Positions 34,271 through 43,198 of a stretch of 64,000 bases of DNA are shown one piece after another. This stretch comes from Lederbergia galactosidilytica (lineage in GTDB: Bacteria; Bacillota; Bacilli; Bacillales; Bacillaceae_C), in NCBI RefSeq assembly GCF_017873565.1, contig NZ_JAGGKH010000004.1:62001-126000 (forward strand), given 5' to 3'. The translations under genes were made by a program, and so were the position numbers. The notes under the pieces were generated by a model. The model saw only the letters and a list, made by a program, of their open reading frames with translations, had not been told where the DNA came from and made no database searches. Within the stretch, counting starts at the first letter, position 1. Each line of letters opens with the position of its first letter.

Positions 34271-35524
34271 TCAGGCATGCAATCCAGTAGATACTTCTGT
34301 TTGTTGTCCTTTTATTAATAATCCACCCATACATCCTAATAATGAAAAAATGAGCGGAATCAGAAGGCCATATTGGTAACCAAGTGCGCCAGGAAAGTGG
34401 TCTAATATTTTTCCGAAAATACTTGGCAACAATACTGCACTCAGAAATCCACCTGTATTGGCAAAACCTGACACCACTCCTACAACCCTCATTGGAAAGG
34501 ATTGACGTACAGTGGCAAATGTTAGAGCACTAGCTCCATTTCCAAATCCTATCAACAAGAAAAGGATAATCAGCAAATAAAATGGTGGCTTGCCTGCGAA
34601 TAAGAATAAGGTGATCCAGCTTATAAGTATAATAAAATGAACAATTACATAAGGAAGTTTTATGGTCCCTAAGCGATTCGAAAGCCAAGTTGAGACTGGC
34701 GCCCCAATGATCGCCCCTACAAGGCCTATCATAATCAATTGGCTCGCTTCTGAGCGTGTCATATCATACATGTTAATTCCATAAGGCACTGCCCAGGATC
34801 CAATAAATCCTACATAGGTCCCCACTAAACCAAAGTGGCATAAGAAGGTCGCCCAAGCTTGGCGGTCAGTCACTAGACGACGCAGTAAAACGATAGTACT
34901 CTCCGGCTTCTCCCTTGCGGCTTTTTTCTTTTCTTCCTGCTTAAACAACTGCTTCGGCTTTTTCACTAAGACATAATACAATATGAAGCCACACAGGCAT
35001 AAAAGAATACCCGTTGTTAGAAAGGCCATTCGCCATCCAGTCAGATCAATCCAAGCTGAAAAGGGAAATGTTGCCATTAAAAACCCCAAACTTCCCGACA
35101 TTCCAGCAAAACCTAGCAAACTAATAAATTCCTTCACTTTAAACCACTGGCTTAATATAAGCACCAAGTTAACCCAAATAGTCGCATCACCAATACCTAC
35201 TAATAAGCGCGAAAATAATAAAAAGTATTCATTGGGTGCGAGACTATACATAACAGTGCCAATCCCATTCAACAAAGCCCCTACAATCAAAAAAAGATTG
35301 GGACCATAACGATCTGACAATAACCCAATCGGCACTTGTAAACTAGAGTATGCCAAAAATTGTACACTTGTTAGTAAACCAATCGTCGATGCCGTCACCT
35401 TAAAATCAATCATCAATTGATCAGTAATTAAACCAGGTGCCGTCCGTTGGCTTACAATTAAAAAATAGGCAAATAATACTGTCGCAAATACTACCCATCG
35501 GTAACGACTATTTTGTTTTTCCAC
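34271..35524 (-). CDS. MFS transporter
   Basis: 417-residue twelve-helix major facilitator. The first half has QRTAPGLITDQLMIDFKVTA, LQVPIGLLSDRYGPNLFL and LLVGIGDATIWVNLVLILSQ. The second half has IGAPVSTWLSNRLGTIKLPY and LLIGFGNGASALTFATVRQS. The overall pattern fits the anion:cation symporter/nitrate-type branch (ACS/NarK-like) that carries organic anions, but the substrate is not deducible. The start is GTG at 35524 with AAGGTAGAG upstream. Convergent with guaC. Confidence 0.78.
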   Translation of the reverse strand: MEKQNSRYRWVVFATVLFAYFLIVSQRTAPGLITDQLMIDFKVTASTIGLLTSVQFLAYSSLQVPIGLLSDRYGPNLFLIVGALLNGIGTVMYSLAPNEYFLLFSRLLVGIGDATIWVNLVLILSQWFKVKEFISLLGFAGMSGSLGFLMATFPFSAWIDLTGWRMAFLTTGILLCLCGFILYYVLVKKPKQLFKQEEKKKAAREKPESTIVLLRRLVTDRQAWATFLCHFGLVGTYVGFIGSWAVPYGINMYDMTRSEASQLIMIGLVGAIIGAPVSTWLSNRLGTIKLPYVIVHFIILISWITLFLFAGKPPFYLLIILFLLIGFGNGASALTFATVRQSFPMRVVGVVSGFANTGGFLSAVLLPSIFGKILDHFPGALGYQYGLLIPLIFSLLGCMGGLLIKGQQTEVSTGLHA

Positions 35525-36015
35525 TGCTCTCTACCTTCTAGTAAAAAATTATTTCTTTGGATACACAATTAAAAATGGAACTGAATACTCCCCATAATAA
35601 TGAAAGTTTTCGTATGAACAAAGCTTTATCCAATAGATTTACTCTATTATCATAACATTTCCAAGGGAATCATACAGAAATATAACTATTTTTTTAATGG
35701 AAAAAAAATAGGAGTGATCTAGCTAGAAAACTATGTGCTTAGTAGAAAACCACCCCTATAGATTTAGACTCTCGGGGCGTTGGAAAGGCTTGAAATTCAT
35801 CAACATCACAAGCTGCAAAAGCATCTGAAGTTGTGAAATAAAGTAGCTCTACCTTCACGTCGACTATCACAAATTATTATTTTGATTGGCAATAGAATTA
35901 TCGTTAAGGAGAAATTAAGCCTACGTTTCATACATGTTAAGAAAACAGCATTATATTGAAACTAGATAATCAAAGAAGAATCATTTCATTAAGAAAGAAA
36001 GGAGACATAAGAAAT
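35525..36015. other. Gene-free stretch between MFS and ABC genes
   Basis: About 490 bp. The open frame of the ABC permease runs 60 bp into it but has no ribosome-binding site there. No repeat or known RNA seen. AAAGGAGAC at 35999-36007 is the permease ribosome-binding site. Confidence 0.4.
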
Positions 36016-36705
36016 ATGTATACTATTGCCACAAGAGAATTCTTCGGCCTATTTAAAAGTATAAAGTCTTTAATCATTATTGCTATTCTATTTTTAGCTT
36101 CTTATTTTTCCGCTAAATACGCAGACATCCTGCTAGTTGTAGGGCAACTATCTGAAAGAGAGGCCGAAAATATCCATTCTGCAGGTCTATTGATCCTCTT
36201 ACTCCTATTTGGACTTTTATTTATTATGGGGCTGTCCCATGACAGTCTTAATAGGGAAATACATGAACGAACTATTCGTTTCCTTATTACAAGAGCATCA
36301 CGCTCGTCTATTACAGTGGGGAAGTTTTTAGGTATTTGGTTCTTTTGGTTTGTTTGTATCACTATTTCGTTTATATTAATCAGTATTTATGCCCATAAAA
36401 TAGATCTTTTCATTTTCTCACAAATTATGAGTCTGCTTACTTATCAAATAGCCCTAACTCTCCTCCTTTCCATGCTTATTCCGAAACCCGGGATAACGAT
36501 GTTTCTAGGTGTCATATTAGGATTAGGATTTCCCATTGTGGGGTTATGGGTTTCTTTTACCTCCAATATTTGGCTAAGCTGGACCAAATTTTTAGTCCCG
36601 TACTACTATTTGAATCAAGATAATTATGCTTTTCTCATAACTCTATTACTCGCAGGAATCTTGCTCTTATTCACCTTTCTAATGTTAAAAAGGAGGGATT
36701 GCTAA
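36016..36705 (+). CDS. ABC-2 type transporter permease
   Basis: About 229 residues with six hydrophobic helices. The N-terminal amphipathic YTIATREFFGLFKSIKSL is typical of ABC-2 permeases. A cytoplasmic loop follows with GLSHDSLNREIHERTIRFLI and TRASRSSITVGKFLGIWFF. It partners with the ATPase whose ATG overlaps its stop (TAATG). The pair resembles bacitracin/lantibiotic or Na+-type exporters, but the substrate is unknown. The start is at 36016 because GGAG sits 11 bases upstream; the upstream extension MKLDNQRRIISL looks non-coding. Confidence 0.82.
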   Translation: MYTIATREFFGLFKSIKSLIIIAILFLASYFSAKYADILLVVGQLSEREAENIHSAGLLILLLLFGLLFIMGLSHDSLNREIHERTIRFLITRASRSSITVGKFLGIWFFWFVCITISFILISIYAHKIDLFIFSQIMSLLTYQIALTLLLSMLIPKPGITMFLGVILGLGFPIVGLWVSFTSNIWLSWTKFLVPYYYLNQDNYAFLITLLLAGILLLFTFLMLKRRDC

Positions 36706-37625
36706 TGTACGCTATTGAAACCAATCAACTCTTAAAAGCTTACGGGTCCACCCCTGTTGTAAAAGGAATGAATCTACATGTAGCAAAAGGCGAGATTTTC
36801 GGTTTCCTAGGCAGAAATGGCGCTGGCAAATCCACCTTTATCAATATGTTAACAGGTATAGTTCACCCTAGCTCTGGCGAATATTCGCTTTTAGGCATAA
36901 AAGGACCGAATGATCGTGTCAAACAACATATTGGAGTCATGCCAGATTATTCTACTTTTTATCCCGCTTTATCCGCATTAGAACATTTGCGTTTTCTATC
37001 ATCTCTATCCAAAAAGCCAGCAACAAAAGAACGTTGTCTGGAAGTTTTACAACAGGTTGGTTTGGAGGAACATGCCCGAAAAAAGACAGCGAAGTTTTCC
37101 TTTGGCATGAAAAAGAAACTAGGAATTGCTCAAGCCATTATTCACGACCCTGATTTAATTTTTCTGGATGAGCCAACTTCTGGTATAGACGCTGAGTCAG
37201 CGCTTCATATTCATCAATTAATTCGGCAACTCCATAAAAACGGGAAAACAGTTTTTATGACCTCTCATAATCTCGATGAAGTGGAGAAATTATGCACAAG
37301 AATCGCCATTATGAAAGATGGACAAATTGATAAAATCGGTACAATGGATGAGCTTAGAGCCTTCTATCGATCAACTTTGACAGTAAAAATCAAGCATTCG
37401 CCTATCCCGGAATCGAAATACGGAATAATCACTCATTGGCTACAAACAATTGGAACAGATATGGAAATAAATAATCCTTATCTTTCACTCAACCTCCCTT
37501 CGGAAAAAAGGATTGCTGAATTGACCCACGCCTTTACAGAATGGAAAATAGATATTTTTCGGGTAGAAGTAAAAGAACCTTCACTTGAGGAAATATTTAT
37601 GAACAAAAGAATTAATAAAGAATAA
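36705..37625 (+). CDS. ABC transporter ATP-binding protein (exporter type)
   Basis: 306 residues. Walker A GRNGAGKSTFINMLTG, Q-loop region VMPDYSTFYPALSALEHLRF, signature FSFGMKKKLGIAQAI, Walker B LIFLDEPTSGIDAES and the H-loop FMTSHNLDEVEKLC are all intact. The C-terminal 90 residues after the nucleotide-binding domain are the usual tail of DrrA/CcmA-type exporters. It is translationally coupled to the permease (ATG overlaps its TAA). AGGAGGGATTGCTA precedes the start. One homodimeric ATPase with two permeases is likely. Confidence 0.88.
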   Translation: MYAIETNQLLKAYGSTPVVKGMNLHVAKGEIFGFLGRNGAGKSTFINMLTGIVHPSSGEYSLLGIKGPNDRVKQHIGVMPDYSTFYPALSALEHLRFLSSLSKKPATKERCLEVLQQVGLEEHARKKTAKFSFGMKKKLGIAQAIIHDPDLIFLDEPTSGIDAESALHIHQLIRQLHKNGKTVFMTSHNLDEVEKLCTRIAIMKDGQIDKIGTMDELRAFYRSTLTVKIKHSPIPESKYGIITHWLQTIGTDMEINNPYLSLNLPSEKRIAELTHAFTEWKIDIFRVEVKEPSLEEIFMNKRINKE

Positions 37626-37679
37626 ACCAGGAAAAATACGAAAATTCCATCAAGATTGGGGGAGGCTGACCATTAACCA

Positions 37680-37828
37680 TGACGTTTTTGAGGAATTACT
37701 CTTGCTAGCGTGGGGAGTGGGGCTCTTACCATCACATTTTTGAACATTTCCCCTTATTAGCGTGAGGAGCGACACTTTTATCCTCACGTTTTTAAACATT
37801 TCCCCTTGTTAGCGTAAGGAGCAATGCG
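37680..37828. repeat. Tandem repeat, three 52-bp units
   Basis: Units start at 37680, 37732 and 37784, exactly 52 bp apart. Each reads approximately T(G/C)AC(G/A)TTTTTGA then (A)CATTTCCCCTT, (G/A)TTAGCGT and (A/G)AGGAGC. Units 2 and 3 are most alike. The array is non-coding, lies after the ABC ATPase gene and has no homologous array elsewhere in the window. The remainder of 37626-38024 holds no gene. Confidence 0.8.
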
Positions 37829-38024
37829 TTCGCTGCTATGCTGTTGATCGGCTTGCCTATTTTTCATCACAATCCACTTCGCTGTTACGCTTTAGGGGAT
37901 TCTTCCCACAACGTGAGACTATGTAAAAACTGAATGTTTAATTTGGACTGTGTTCCGTCTTTTCAGATTAACTTAAGCACCCTCATTCGCCTTATTTTTT
38001 TATCAGTCTAACTGCAGCTCTCTT

Positions 38025-38702
38025 TTATTTTTCGCTATCTCTTGTTTTAATTTTCACTCCTTCTTGTCCGCCAATGATTACTTGGTGAGCATAATTGAGG
38101 AAGAGACCATTTTCTACAATACCTGTCTTATTTTGCAATTTCTCTTCTAACTTTTGTGGATGCTCGATTTTGTTCATATGTAAATCGACTATATAATGCC
38201 CGCCATCTGTTTGCACAGGAGAGCCATTTTTTACTCTTAAGATTGGTTGGCAATCCTCCAGCTCCATTTTCTTTATCACTTGTTTATGACCGAAAGGGAC
38301 CACTTCGATCGGCAGCGGGAATTTCCCCAATGATTCCACCATTTTACTTGCATCTACTACCCAAATAATTTTTCGAGAAGCACTAGCGACAATTTTTTCA
38401 TACAATAGAGCTCCCCCTCCCCCTTTAATGCCCTGCAAATTCCGATCAACTTCATCAGCTCCATCTATCGTTAAATCAATCTCATTGACCGAGTCAATAG
38501 ATACTAAAGGAATATTCAAAGACTGCGCCAAAAGTGTCGTCTCCCTAGAGGTAGAGACCCCCTGAATCCGTAGTCCCTGCCCCACTAATTCACCTATTTT
38601 TTGTATTGTGTAGAATACAGTTGATCCTGAACCTAAACCGATCACCATTCCATCTTCAATAAACTCGACTGCTTTTTCACCTGCTAGTTGCTTCTTTAAC
38701 AT
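38025..38702 (-). CDS. rpiA: Ribose-5-phosphate isomerase A
   Basis: 225-residue enzyme of the non-oxidative pentose phosphate pathway (ribose-5-P to ribulose-5-P and back). Signature stretches are GMVIGLGSGSTVFYTI, the catalytic ITLTIDGADEVD-type loop (IDLTIDGADEVDRNLQGIKG), GGGALLYEKIVA and the Lys/Glu pair in GKFPLPIEVVPFG. AAGGAG precedes the ATG at 38702. Stand-alone gene. A cre-like element on the far side belongs to the GH5 gene. Confidence 0.93.
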   Translation of the reverse strand: MLKKQLAGEKAVEFIEDGMVIGLGSGSTVFYTIQKIGELVGQGLRIQGVSTSRETTLLAQSLNIPLVSIDSVNEIDLTIDGADEVDRNLQGIKGGGGALLYEKIVASASRKIIWVVDASKMVESLGKFPLPIEVVPFGHKQVIKKMELEDCQPILRVKNGSPVQTDGGHYIVDLHMNKIEHPQKLEEKLQNKTGIVENGLFLNYAHQVIIGGQEGVKIKTRDSEK

Positions 38703-38908
38703 TATTCTTCTCCTTCACTTTAGAAATCACTTGTTATTTCCATGTAAGTAGCTTTCCCTTTTTCATATAAACGAATCATTTAACAAAAGAAGTCAGCTAA
38801 ATGCATTTTTGTTTTTCGCTGTAGCCAATGCTTCTAACCACTAGTTTATACATGAAAATTCATCTAATTATAACTATACTTATTCATCTATTATTATGAT
38901 AACCTAAT

Positions 38909-38922
38909 TGGTAACGTTTACA
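38909..38922 (+). promoter_or_regulatory. cre-like element upstream of the GH5 gene
   Basis: TGGTAACGTTTACA matches the CcpA consensus TGWAANCGNTNWCA at all but two fixed positions and lies 67 bp before the start codon. Catabolite repression of a secreted glucanase would make sense. Confidence 0.5.
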
Positions 38923-38988
38923 TTAGGAGGTGAGCTTTAAAAGTTATACCACCCTTCATTTTGAAATACTAATTAGGAGGAATTTCTA

Positions 38989-41073
38989 TTGAAACAAACT
39001 GGTTCGAACCTTTTTTTACGTTCCTGGATGATCCTGTCATTGGCTGTCATTGTGGCCGTATCTTTAGCTAACCCAAGCCTAGCTGCAGAGGAAAGCGAAG
39101 CTGATATTCAAGCATATGTGAAAGACATGCAGCCGGGATGGAATCTAGGTAATACATTTGATGCAGTTGGCGCTGATGAAACAGCTTGGGGCAATCCCCA
39201 TGTGACAGAGGAATTTATCAAACATGTTGCTGACCAAGGTTTTAAAAGTATTCGTATTCCCGTTACGTTTGACGGAAGACAGGCAGCAGGTCCAGATTAC
39301 ATAATTGATGCAGACTTTTTAGAGCGACTTGACCAAGTTATACAGTGGTCCTTAGCTGAAGACTTATATGTCATGATTAATATCCATCATGACTCTTGGA
39401 TATGGTTAAGTGAAGGTATGCACCATAACCATGATGAGACCCTTGCGAGATTTGAAGAGACATGGAAGCAGCTTGCCGAACATTTTAAGGATTATTCGTC
39501 TAAACTGATGTTTGAGAGCATTAATGAACCACAGTTTAATGGTACAGAACAGGAGCAATTCGAGTATCTCCAAGAATTAAATACAGCTTTTCATCAAATA
39601 GTGAGGGAATCCGGTGGTAAGAATGACACCCGTCCGCTTGTACTCCCAACATTACTGACTGGATCGGAACCTGAGAAGTTATCAGATTTGTATGAGACAA
39701 TCACGGAACTAAATGATCCAAACATCATTTCAACGGTTCACTACTATGGTTTTTGGCCATTTAGTGTGAATATTGCGGGTTACACACGTTTTGAAGAAGA
39801 TACGAAGAATGAAATTATCTCTGTTTTTGATCGTGTCCATGATACATTTGTTGCTAAGGGAATCCCCGTTATTATTGGTGAATATGGACTACTTGGCTTT
39901 GATACAGATATGCAAGCCATTGAGCAAGGAGAGAAATTAAAGTTTTTTGAATTTATGATTTATTATGCACAAGAAAAAGAGTTAACTCATATGCTTTGGG
40001 ATAATGGACAACATTTCGGGCGAACATCTTATGAATGGTCAGATCCTGCACTTTATCAATTAATGAAGGCAAGTTGGACAACACGTTCCGCAACTGCTGA
40101 GTCTGACTTTATCTATATTAAAAATAATGAAGAAATCGAAGATCAATCACTCAAACTCGATTTGAATGGCAACCAGTTTATTTCCTTACTATTGGATGAA
40201 GAAAAATTACTAGAAGGACGGGATTATTTATGGGATGGTCAACAGTTAACATTCAAGGCGGATTTATTAAAGTATCTTACTGAAGATGGCCATCTAGGAA
40301 CCAACGCTATATTAACAGCTAAATTTAATCAAGGAGCAGACTGGCATTTTCACATAAAAACATATGAAACACCCACGTTAGATAAAGCAGAAGGAACTGT
40401 AGCCAACTTTTCCATTCCGACTTCCTTTAATGGAGCTGAGCTTGCTACAATGGAGGCTTTTTATACGGATAGAGAAGTAGCCGGCCCCCAAGATTGGACA
40501 CCATTTAAAGAGTTTGGCTATACTTTTTCCCCAGATTATGAAAAGGACAAAATGATCATGAAAGAGGCGTTTTTTAATGAAGCCACTGATGGAGAAATTG
40601 AATTAACTTTTCATTTCTGGAGCGGGGAAAAAATACCCTATACCCTTACAAAGGATGGTAATACTGTCCGTGGTGAAACAAAGACGGAGACACTAGAAGA
40701 GGAGAAACCAGCAGAAGGAGGAGATAAGAACCCTCCTAGGGACAATGAGCAACCTAAGGATAAAGAAAAACCCAGTCCTATTGAGAAGCCAGATAATGAG
40801 GACGATACTTCCGGAAATAAAGTAGTTCCTGGCAATGAGGAGCCTAGAAGAGAAAAAGTTCCTAATGATAAGAATGATAATCAACCAGCAGAGATTGATG
40901 TGGCTCCTGTTAATGAGCGAGTTGATGGAACATCCAAGCCTAATAATGATCGATATAATCGGCTTCCAAACACTGCTACAAATCTCTATAACTATCTATT
41001 CTTAGGTTTGGCTTTCGTATTAATAGGAGGCATTTTAGCTTTGTATTTTAGAAAAAGAAAAATAGATAAATAA
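38989..41073 (+). CDS. Wall-anchored GH5 endo-glucanase with X2 and CBM46 modules
   Basis: 694-residue extracellular enzyme. Signal peptide about 1-33 (cut near SLAAEE). GH5 barrel about 36-350, with acid/base Glu180 in FESINEPQF and nucleophile Glu298 in VIIGEYG, plus VMINIHHDSW and VHYYGF of GH5_4 endo-beta-1,4-glucanases/xyloglucanases. An Ig-like CBM_X2 module (about 365-460) and a CBM46-like module (about 463-565) follow, the order known from Bacillus halodurans Cel5B. A Pro/Glu/Lys-rich spacer leads to the sortase signal LPNTA at 659, a helix, and KRKIDK. Start TTG with AGGAGG eight bases upstream. Confidence 0.9.
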   Translation: MKQTGSNLFLRSWMILSLAVIVAVSLANPSLAAEESEADIQAYVKDMQPGWNLGNTFDAVGADETAWGNPHVTEEFIKHVADQGFKSIRIPVTFDGRQAAGPDYIIDADFLERLDQVIQWSLAEDLYVMINIHHDSWIWLSEGMHHNHDETLARFEETWKQLAEHFKDYSSKLMFESINEPQFNGTEQEQFEYLQELNTAFHQIVRESGGKNDTRPLVLPTLLTGSEPEKLSDLYETITELNDPNIISTVHYYGFWPFSVNIAGYTRFEEDTKNEIISVFDRVHDTFVAKGIPVIIGEYGLLGFDTDMQAIEQGEKLKFFEFMIYYAQEKELTHMLWDNGQHFGRTSYEWSDPALYQLMKASWTTRSATAESDFIYIKNNEEIEDQSLKLDLNGNQFISLLLDEEKLLEGRDYLWDGQQLTFKADLLKYLTEDGHLGTNAILTAKFNQGADWHFHIKTYETPTLDKAEGTVANFSIPTSFNGAELATMEAFYTDREVAGPQDWTPFKEFGYTFSPDYEKDKMIMKEAFFNEATDGEIELTFHFWSGEKIPYTLTKDGNTVRGETKTETLEEEKPAEGGDKNPPRDNEQPKDKEKPSPIEKPDNEDDTSGNKVVPGNEEPRREKVPNDKNDNQPAEIDVAPVNERVDGTSKPNNDRYNRLPNTATNLYNYLFLGLAFVLIGGILALYFRKRKIDK

Positions 41074-41107
41074 GCGAAAAAAGTCTCAATCATGAATTGT
41101 ATGGAAA

Positions 41108-41244
41108 GAGGCTGGGACAAAAGTGTTATCACTTAAGAAAAGTTCGAACTACTAGCGTGAAAATAACTCACTTAAAAAAATACTTCGCTAAGGTAATGCA
41201 TTGTTCGCTTTTGAGGCTTAGTATTTTTGTTATGTCCCAGCCCC
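41108..41244 (-). repeat. Dispersed hairpin element, copy D
   Basis: Read on the minus strand it starts GGGGCTGGGACATAACAAAA and ends ACACTTTTGTCCCAGCCTC, with inner CCTTAGCGAAGTATTTTT, ACGCTAGTAGTTCG and TTAAGTGATAAC blocks shared with copy C and, less closely, with A and B. It is just after the GH5 stop and can form one long hairpin. Confidence 0.82.
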
Positions 41245-41285
41245 TTTCTATATTTTCAATTATTCACTTTCTCTTCCCCTAACTA

Positions 41286-41335
41286 TTGACGAACCCCTTA
41301 CAGTCTTTTAAAATAGTGAGTAATCACTCACTATT
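41286..41335 (+). promoter_or_regulatory. Promoter with TetR operator for the ABC exporter operon
   Basis: -35 TTGACG (41286-41291), 17-bp spacer, -10 TAAAAT (41309-41314). Overlapping the -10 and start site is a perfect inverted repeat AATAGTGAGT-AATC-ACTCACTATT (41312-41335). TetR-family sites commonly look like this. The TetR gene is the last gene of the same operon, so autorepression is likely. Confidence 0.82.
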
Positions 41336-41357
41336 TTTTATGAATGGAGGGAACTCA

Positions 41358-42080
41358 ATGCCAGCCACCATTGAAATGAAGAATATTAGCAAAAGTTTCG
41401 GAAAAAAATTAGTTTTGAACAAGATTAATTTAACAATACAAGCTGGGCAAATTTACGGCCTGATTGGGCCTTCAGGTTCCGGAAAAACAACATTAGTGAA
41501 ATTAATTGTTGGGATGGATCAACCTTCTACTGGAGATGTCCAAGTTTTAGGGATGGCTATTCCTAATTTAAAAGTATTGCAGAAAATTGGCTATATGGCG
41601 CAAGCGGACGCCTTATATACCGACTTAACAGGAGCAGAAAATTTATCTTTTTTTGCCACGCTCTTTAAATTAAAAAAAGATACACGGAAAAAGCGGATTA
41701 CTTATGCGGCAGATTTAGTAGATCTCTCTTCTCATCTGCATAAAAAAGTACAAAACTATTCTGGGGGAATGAAACGTCGATTATCACTTGCCATAGCCTT
41801 AATTCAAGATCCTGATGTACTTGTATTAGATGAACCCACCGTTGGAATAGACCCTGAATTGCGCCAATCAATTTGGGCAGAGATTGACCGATTAAAAAGG
41901 GCAGGGAAAACTATTTTAGTAACAACCCATGTGATGGATGAGGCAGAAAAATGCGATCAACTCGCGATGATCAGGAACGGGGAAATCATTACAAATGGTT
42001 CTCCACAGCAATTGAAACAACAATATGGGATTTCAAGTTTAGAAGACGTATTCTTACAAGCTGGGGGGAAAATGGCATGA
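41358..42080 (+). CDS. ABC exporter ATP-binding protein
   Basis: 240 residues. All motifs are intact: Walker A GLIGPSGSGKTTLVKLI, Q-loop IGYMAQADALYTDLTGAENL, signature NYSGGMKRRLSLAIALI, Walker B VLVLDEPTVGIDPELRQ, H-loop LVTTHVMDEAEKC. ATPases of this type pair with ABC-2 permeases to export drugs or lipopeptides. The open frame begins 72 bp earlier inside the operator region, but GGAGGG stands six bases before the ATG at 41358, which I take as the start. First gene of a three-gene operon with a permease and a TetR repressor. Confidence 0.9.
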   Translation: MPATIEMKNISKSFGKKLVLNKINLTIQAGQIYGLIGPSGSGKTTLVKLIVGMDQPSTGDVQVLGMAIPNLKVLQKIGYMAQADALYTDLTGAENLSFFATLFKLKKDTRKKRITYAADLVDLSSHLHKKVQNYSGGMKRRLSLAIALIQDPDVLVLDEPTVGIDPELRQSIWAEIDRLKRAGKTILVTTHVMDEAEKCDQLAMIRNGEIITNGSPQQLKQQYGISSLEDVFLQAGGKMA

Positions 42081-43183
42081 GAATACTCGCAGTCGTCAAA
42101 CGAATTATCCAGCAAATGTTGCGTGATAAGCGGTCGCTCGCATTGATGATGGTTGCTCCCTTGCTCATTCTCACTCTTCTTCACTATTTGTTTGCTAGTG
42201 ATACCACCATTCCAAAGCTTGGGGTTCTAGACACAGATGCCTCTGTCATCAACGAGCTAAAAGATAAAGACATTATCATCAAAGAATATGAACATGTAAA
42301 AAATAAGGAACAGGTTATATTGGAAGAGGAATTAGATGGTTTATTGCAATTTAAGGATGAAAAGGTAGATCTGACTTTAACGAATGCAGATCCCGCTTCT
42401 ACAAAAGCGTTGCAAATGAAAATTCTTCAAGCCATTGCCACAGAAAACGCTGGGAAACAAGCAAAAGGTTTAGCCGAGTTGATAGGGAATCTCCAAGATC
42501 AGTTGCCAAATGTTCCAGCAAACATAGGACAAATGAAAGAACCAGACATGAACATTTCCTATATCTACGGTGATCAAGATACGACCTTTTTTGAGCAATT
42601 AAGCCCTATTCTTGTCGGGTTTTTTGTATTCTTTTTTGTCTTTCTTATTTCCGGGATTGCTTTGCTCCGTGAACGTACAACTGGGACACTTGAACGATTG
42701 ATGGCCACCCCGATCCAAAGAAGAGATCTCGTTATTGGCTATCTTTTGGGATATGGTATTTTTGCAGTTATTCAAACCTTGATCGTTGTTTTTTATGCTG
42801 TTAAAGTATTAGATATCATGCTAGCCGGGGCTTTAGGGAATGTAATCCTTATTAATTTATGCTTAGCATTAGTCGCCTTATCACTGGGTATTCTCTTATC
42901 TTCATTTGCAAACTCGGAATTTCAAATGATGCAATTTATTCCAATTGCCATTATCCCACAAGTCTTTTTTGCCGGGATTCTTCCCGTCAATCAAATGGCA
43001 GATTGGCTACAAGTGATTGCCAAATGTATGCCGATGTATTATGGAGGAAATGCCTTAGTGGGTGTTATGTATAAAGGACTTGGTTTAAGCGACATTCGCA
43101 ATGATTTACTAATCCTTTTAGGTTTTGCACTGATCTTTATTATTCTCAATGTGGTCGCCTTAAGAAAATATCGAAAGATTTAA
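42077..43183 (+). CDS. ABC-2 exporter permease
   Basis: 368 residues. One N-terminal helix (about 21-38), a large extracytoplasmic loop (about 40-165) and five C-terminal helices, the usual layout of full-length ABC-2 permeases (YhfE/DrrB/LnrM type). The conserved amphipathic coupling stretch is ALLRERTTGTLERLMATPIQ, followed by RRDLVIGYLLGYG. Its ATG overlaps the TGA of the ATPase gene (ATGA), so they are translationally coupled. The frame open from 41951 is only overlap. It probably exports a hydrophobic toxic compound that is also the inducer of the TetR protein downstream. Confidence 0.88.
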   Translation: MRILAVVKRIIQQMLRDKRSLALMMVAPLLILTLLHYLFASDTTIPKLGVLDTDASVINELKDKDIIIKEYEHVKNKEQVILEEELDGLLQFKDEKVDLTLTNADPASTKALQMKILQAIATENAGKQAKGLAELIGNLQDQLPNVPANIGQMKEPDMNISYIYGDQDTTFFEQLSPILVGFFVFFFVFLISGIALLRERTTGTLERLMATPIQRRDLVIGYLLGYGIFAVIQTLIVVFYAVKVLDIMLAGALGNVILINLCLALVALSLGILLSSFANSEFQMMQFIPIAIIPQVFFAGILPVNQMADWLQVIAKCMPMYYGGNALVGVMYKGLGLSDIRNDLLILLGFALIFIILNVVALRKYRKI

Positions 43184-43198
43184 CAATAGGAGGATACA

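Noticed and set aside
38930-38992. A 20-codon GTG-started frame upstream of the GH5 gene whose TGA overlaps the GH5 TTG start, suggesting a leader peptide.
   Set aside because: The only Shine-Dalgarno-like sequence (AGGAGGTGA) contains the GTG itself, leaving no spacing. The GH5 gene has its own well-placed AGGAGG.
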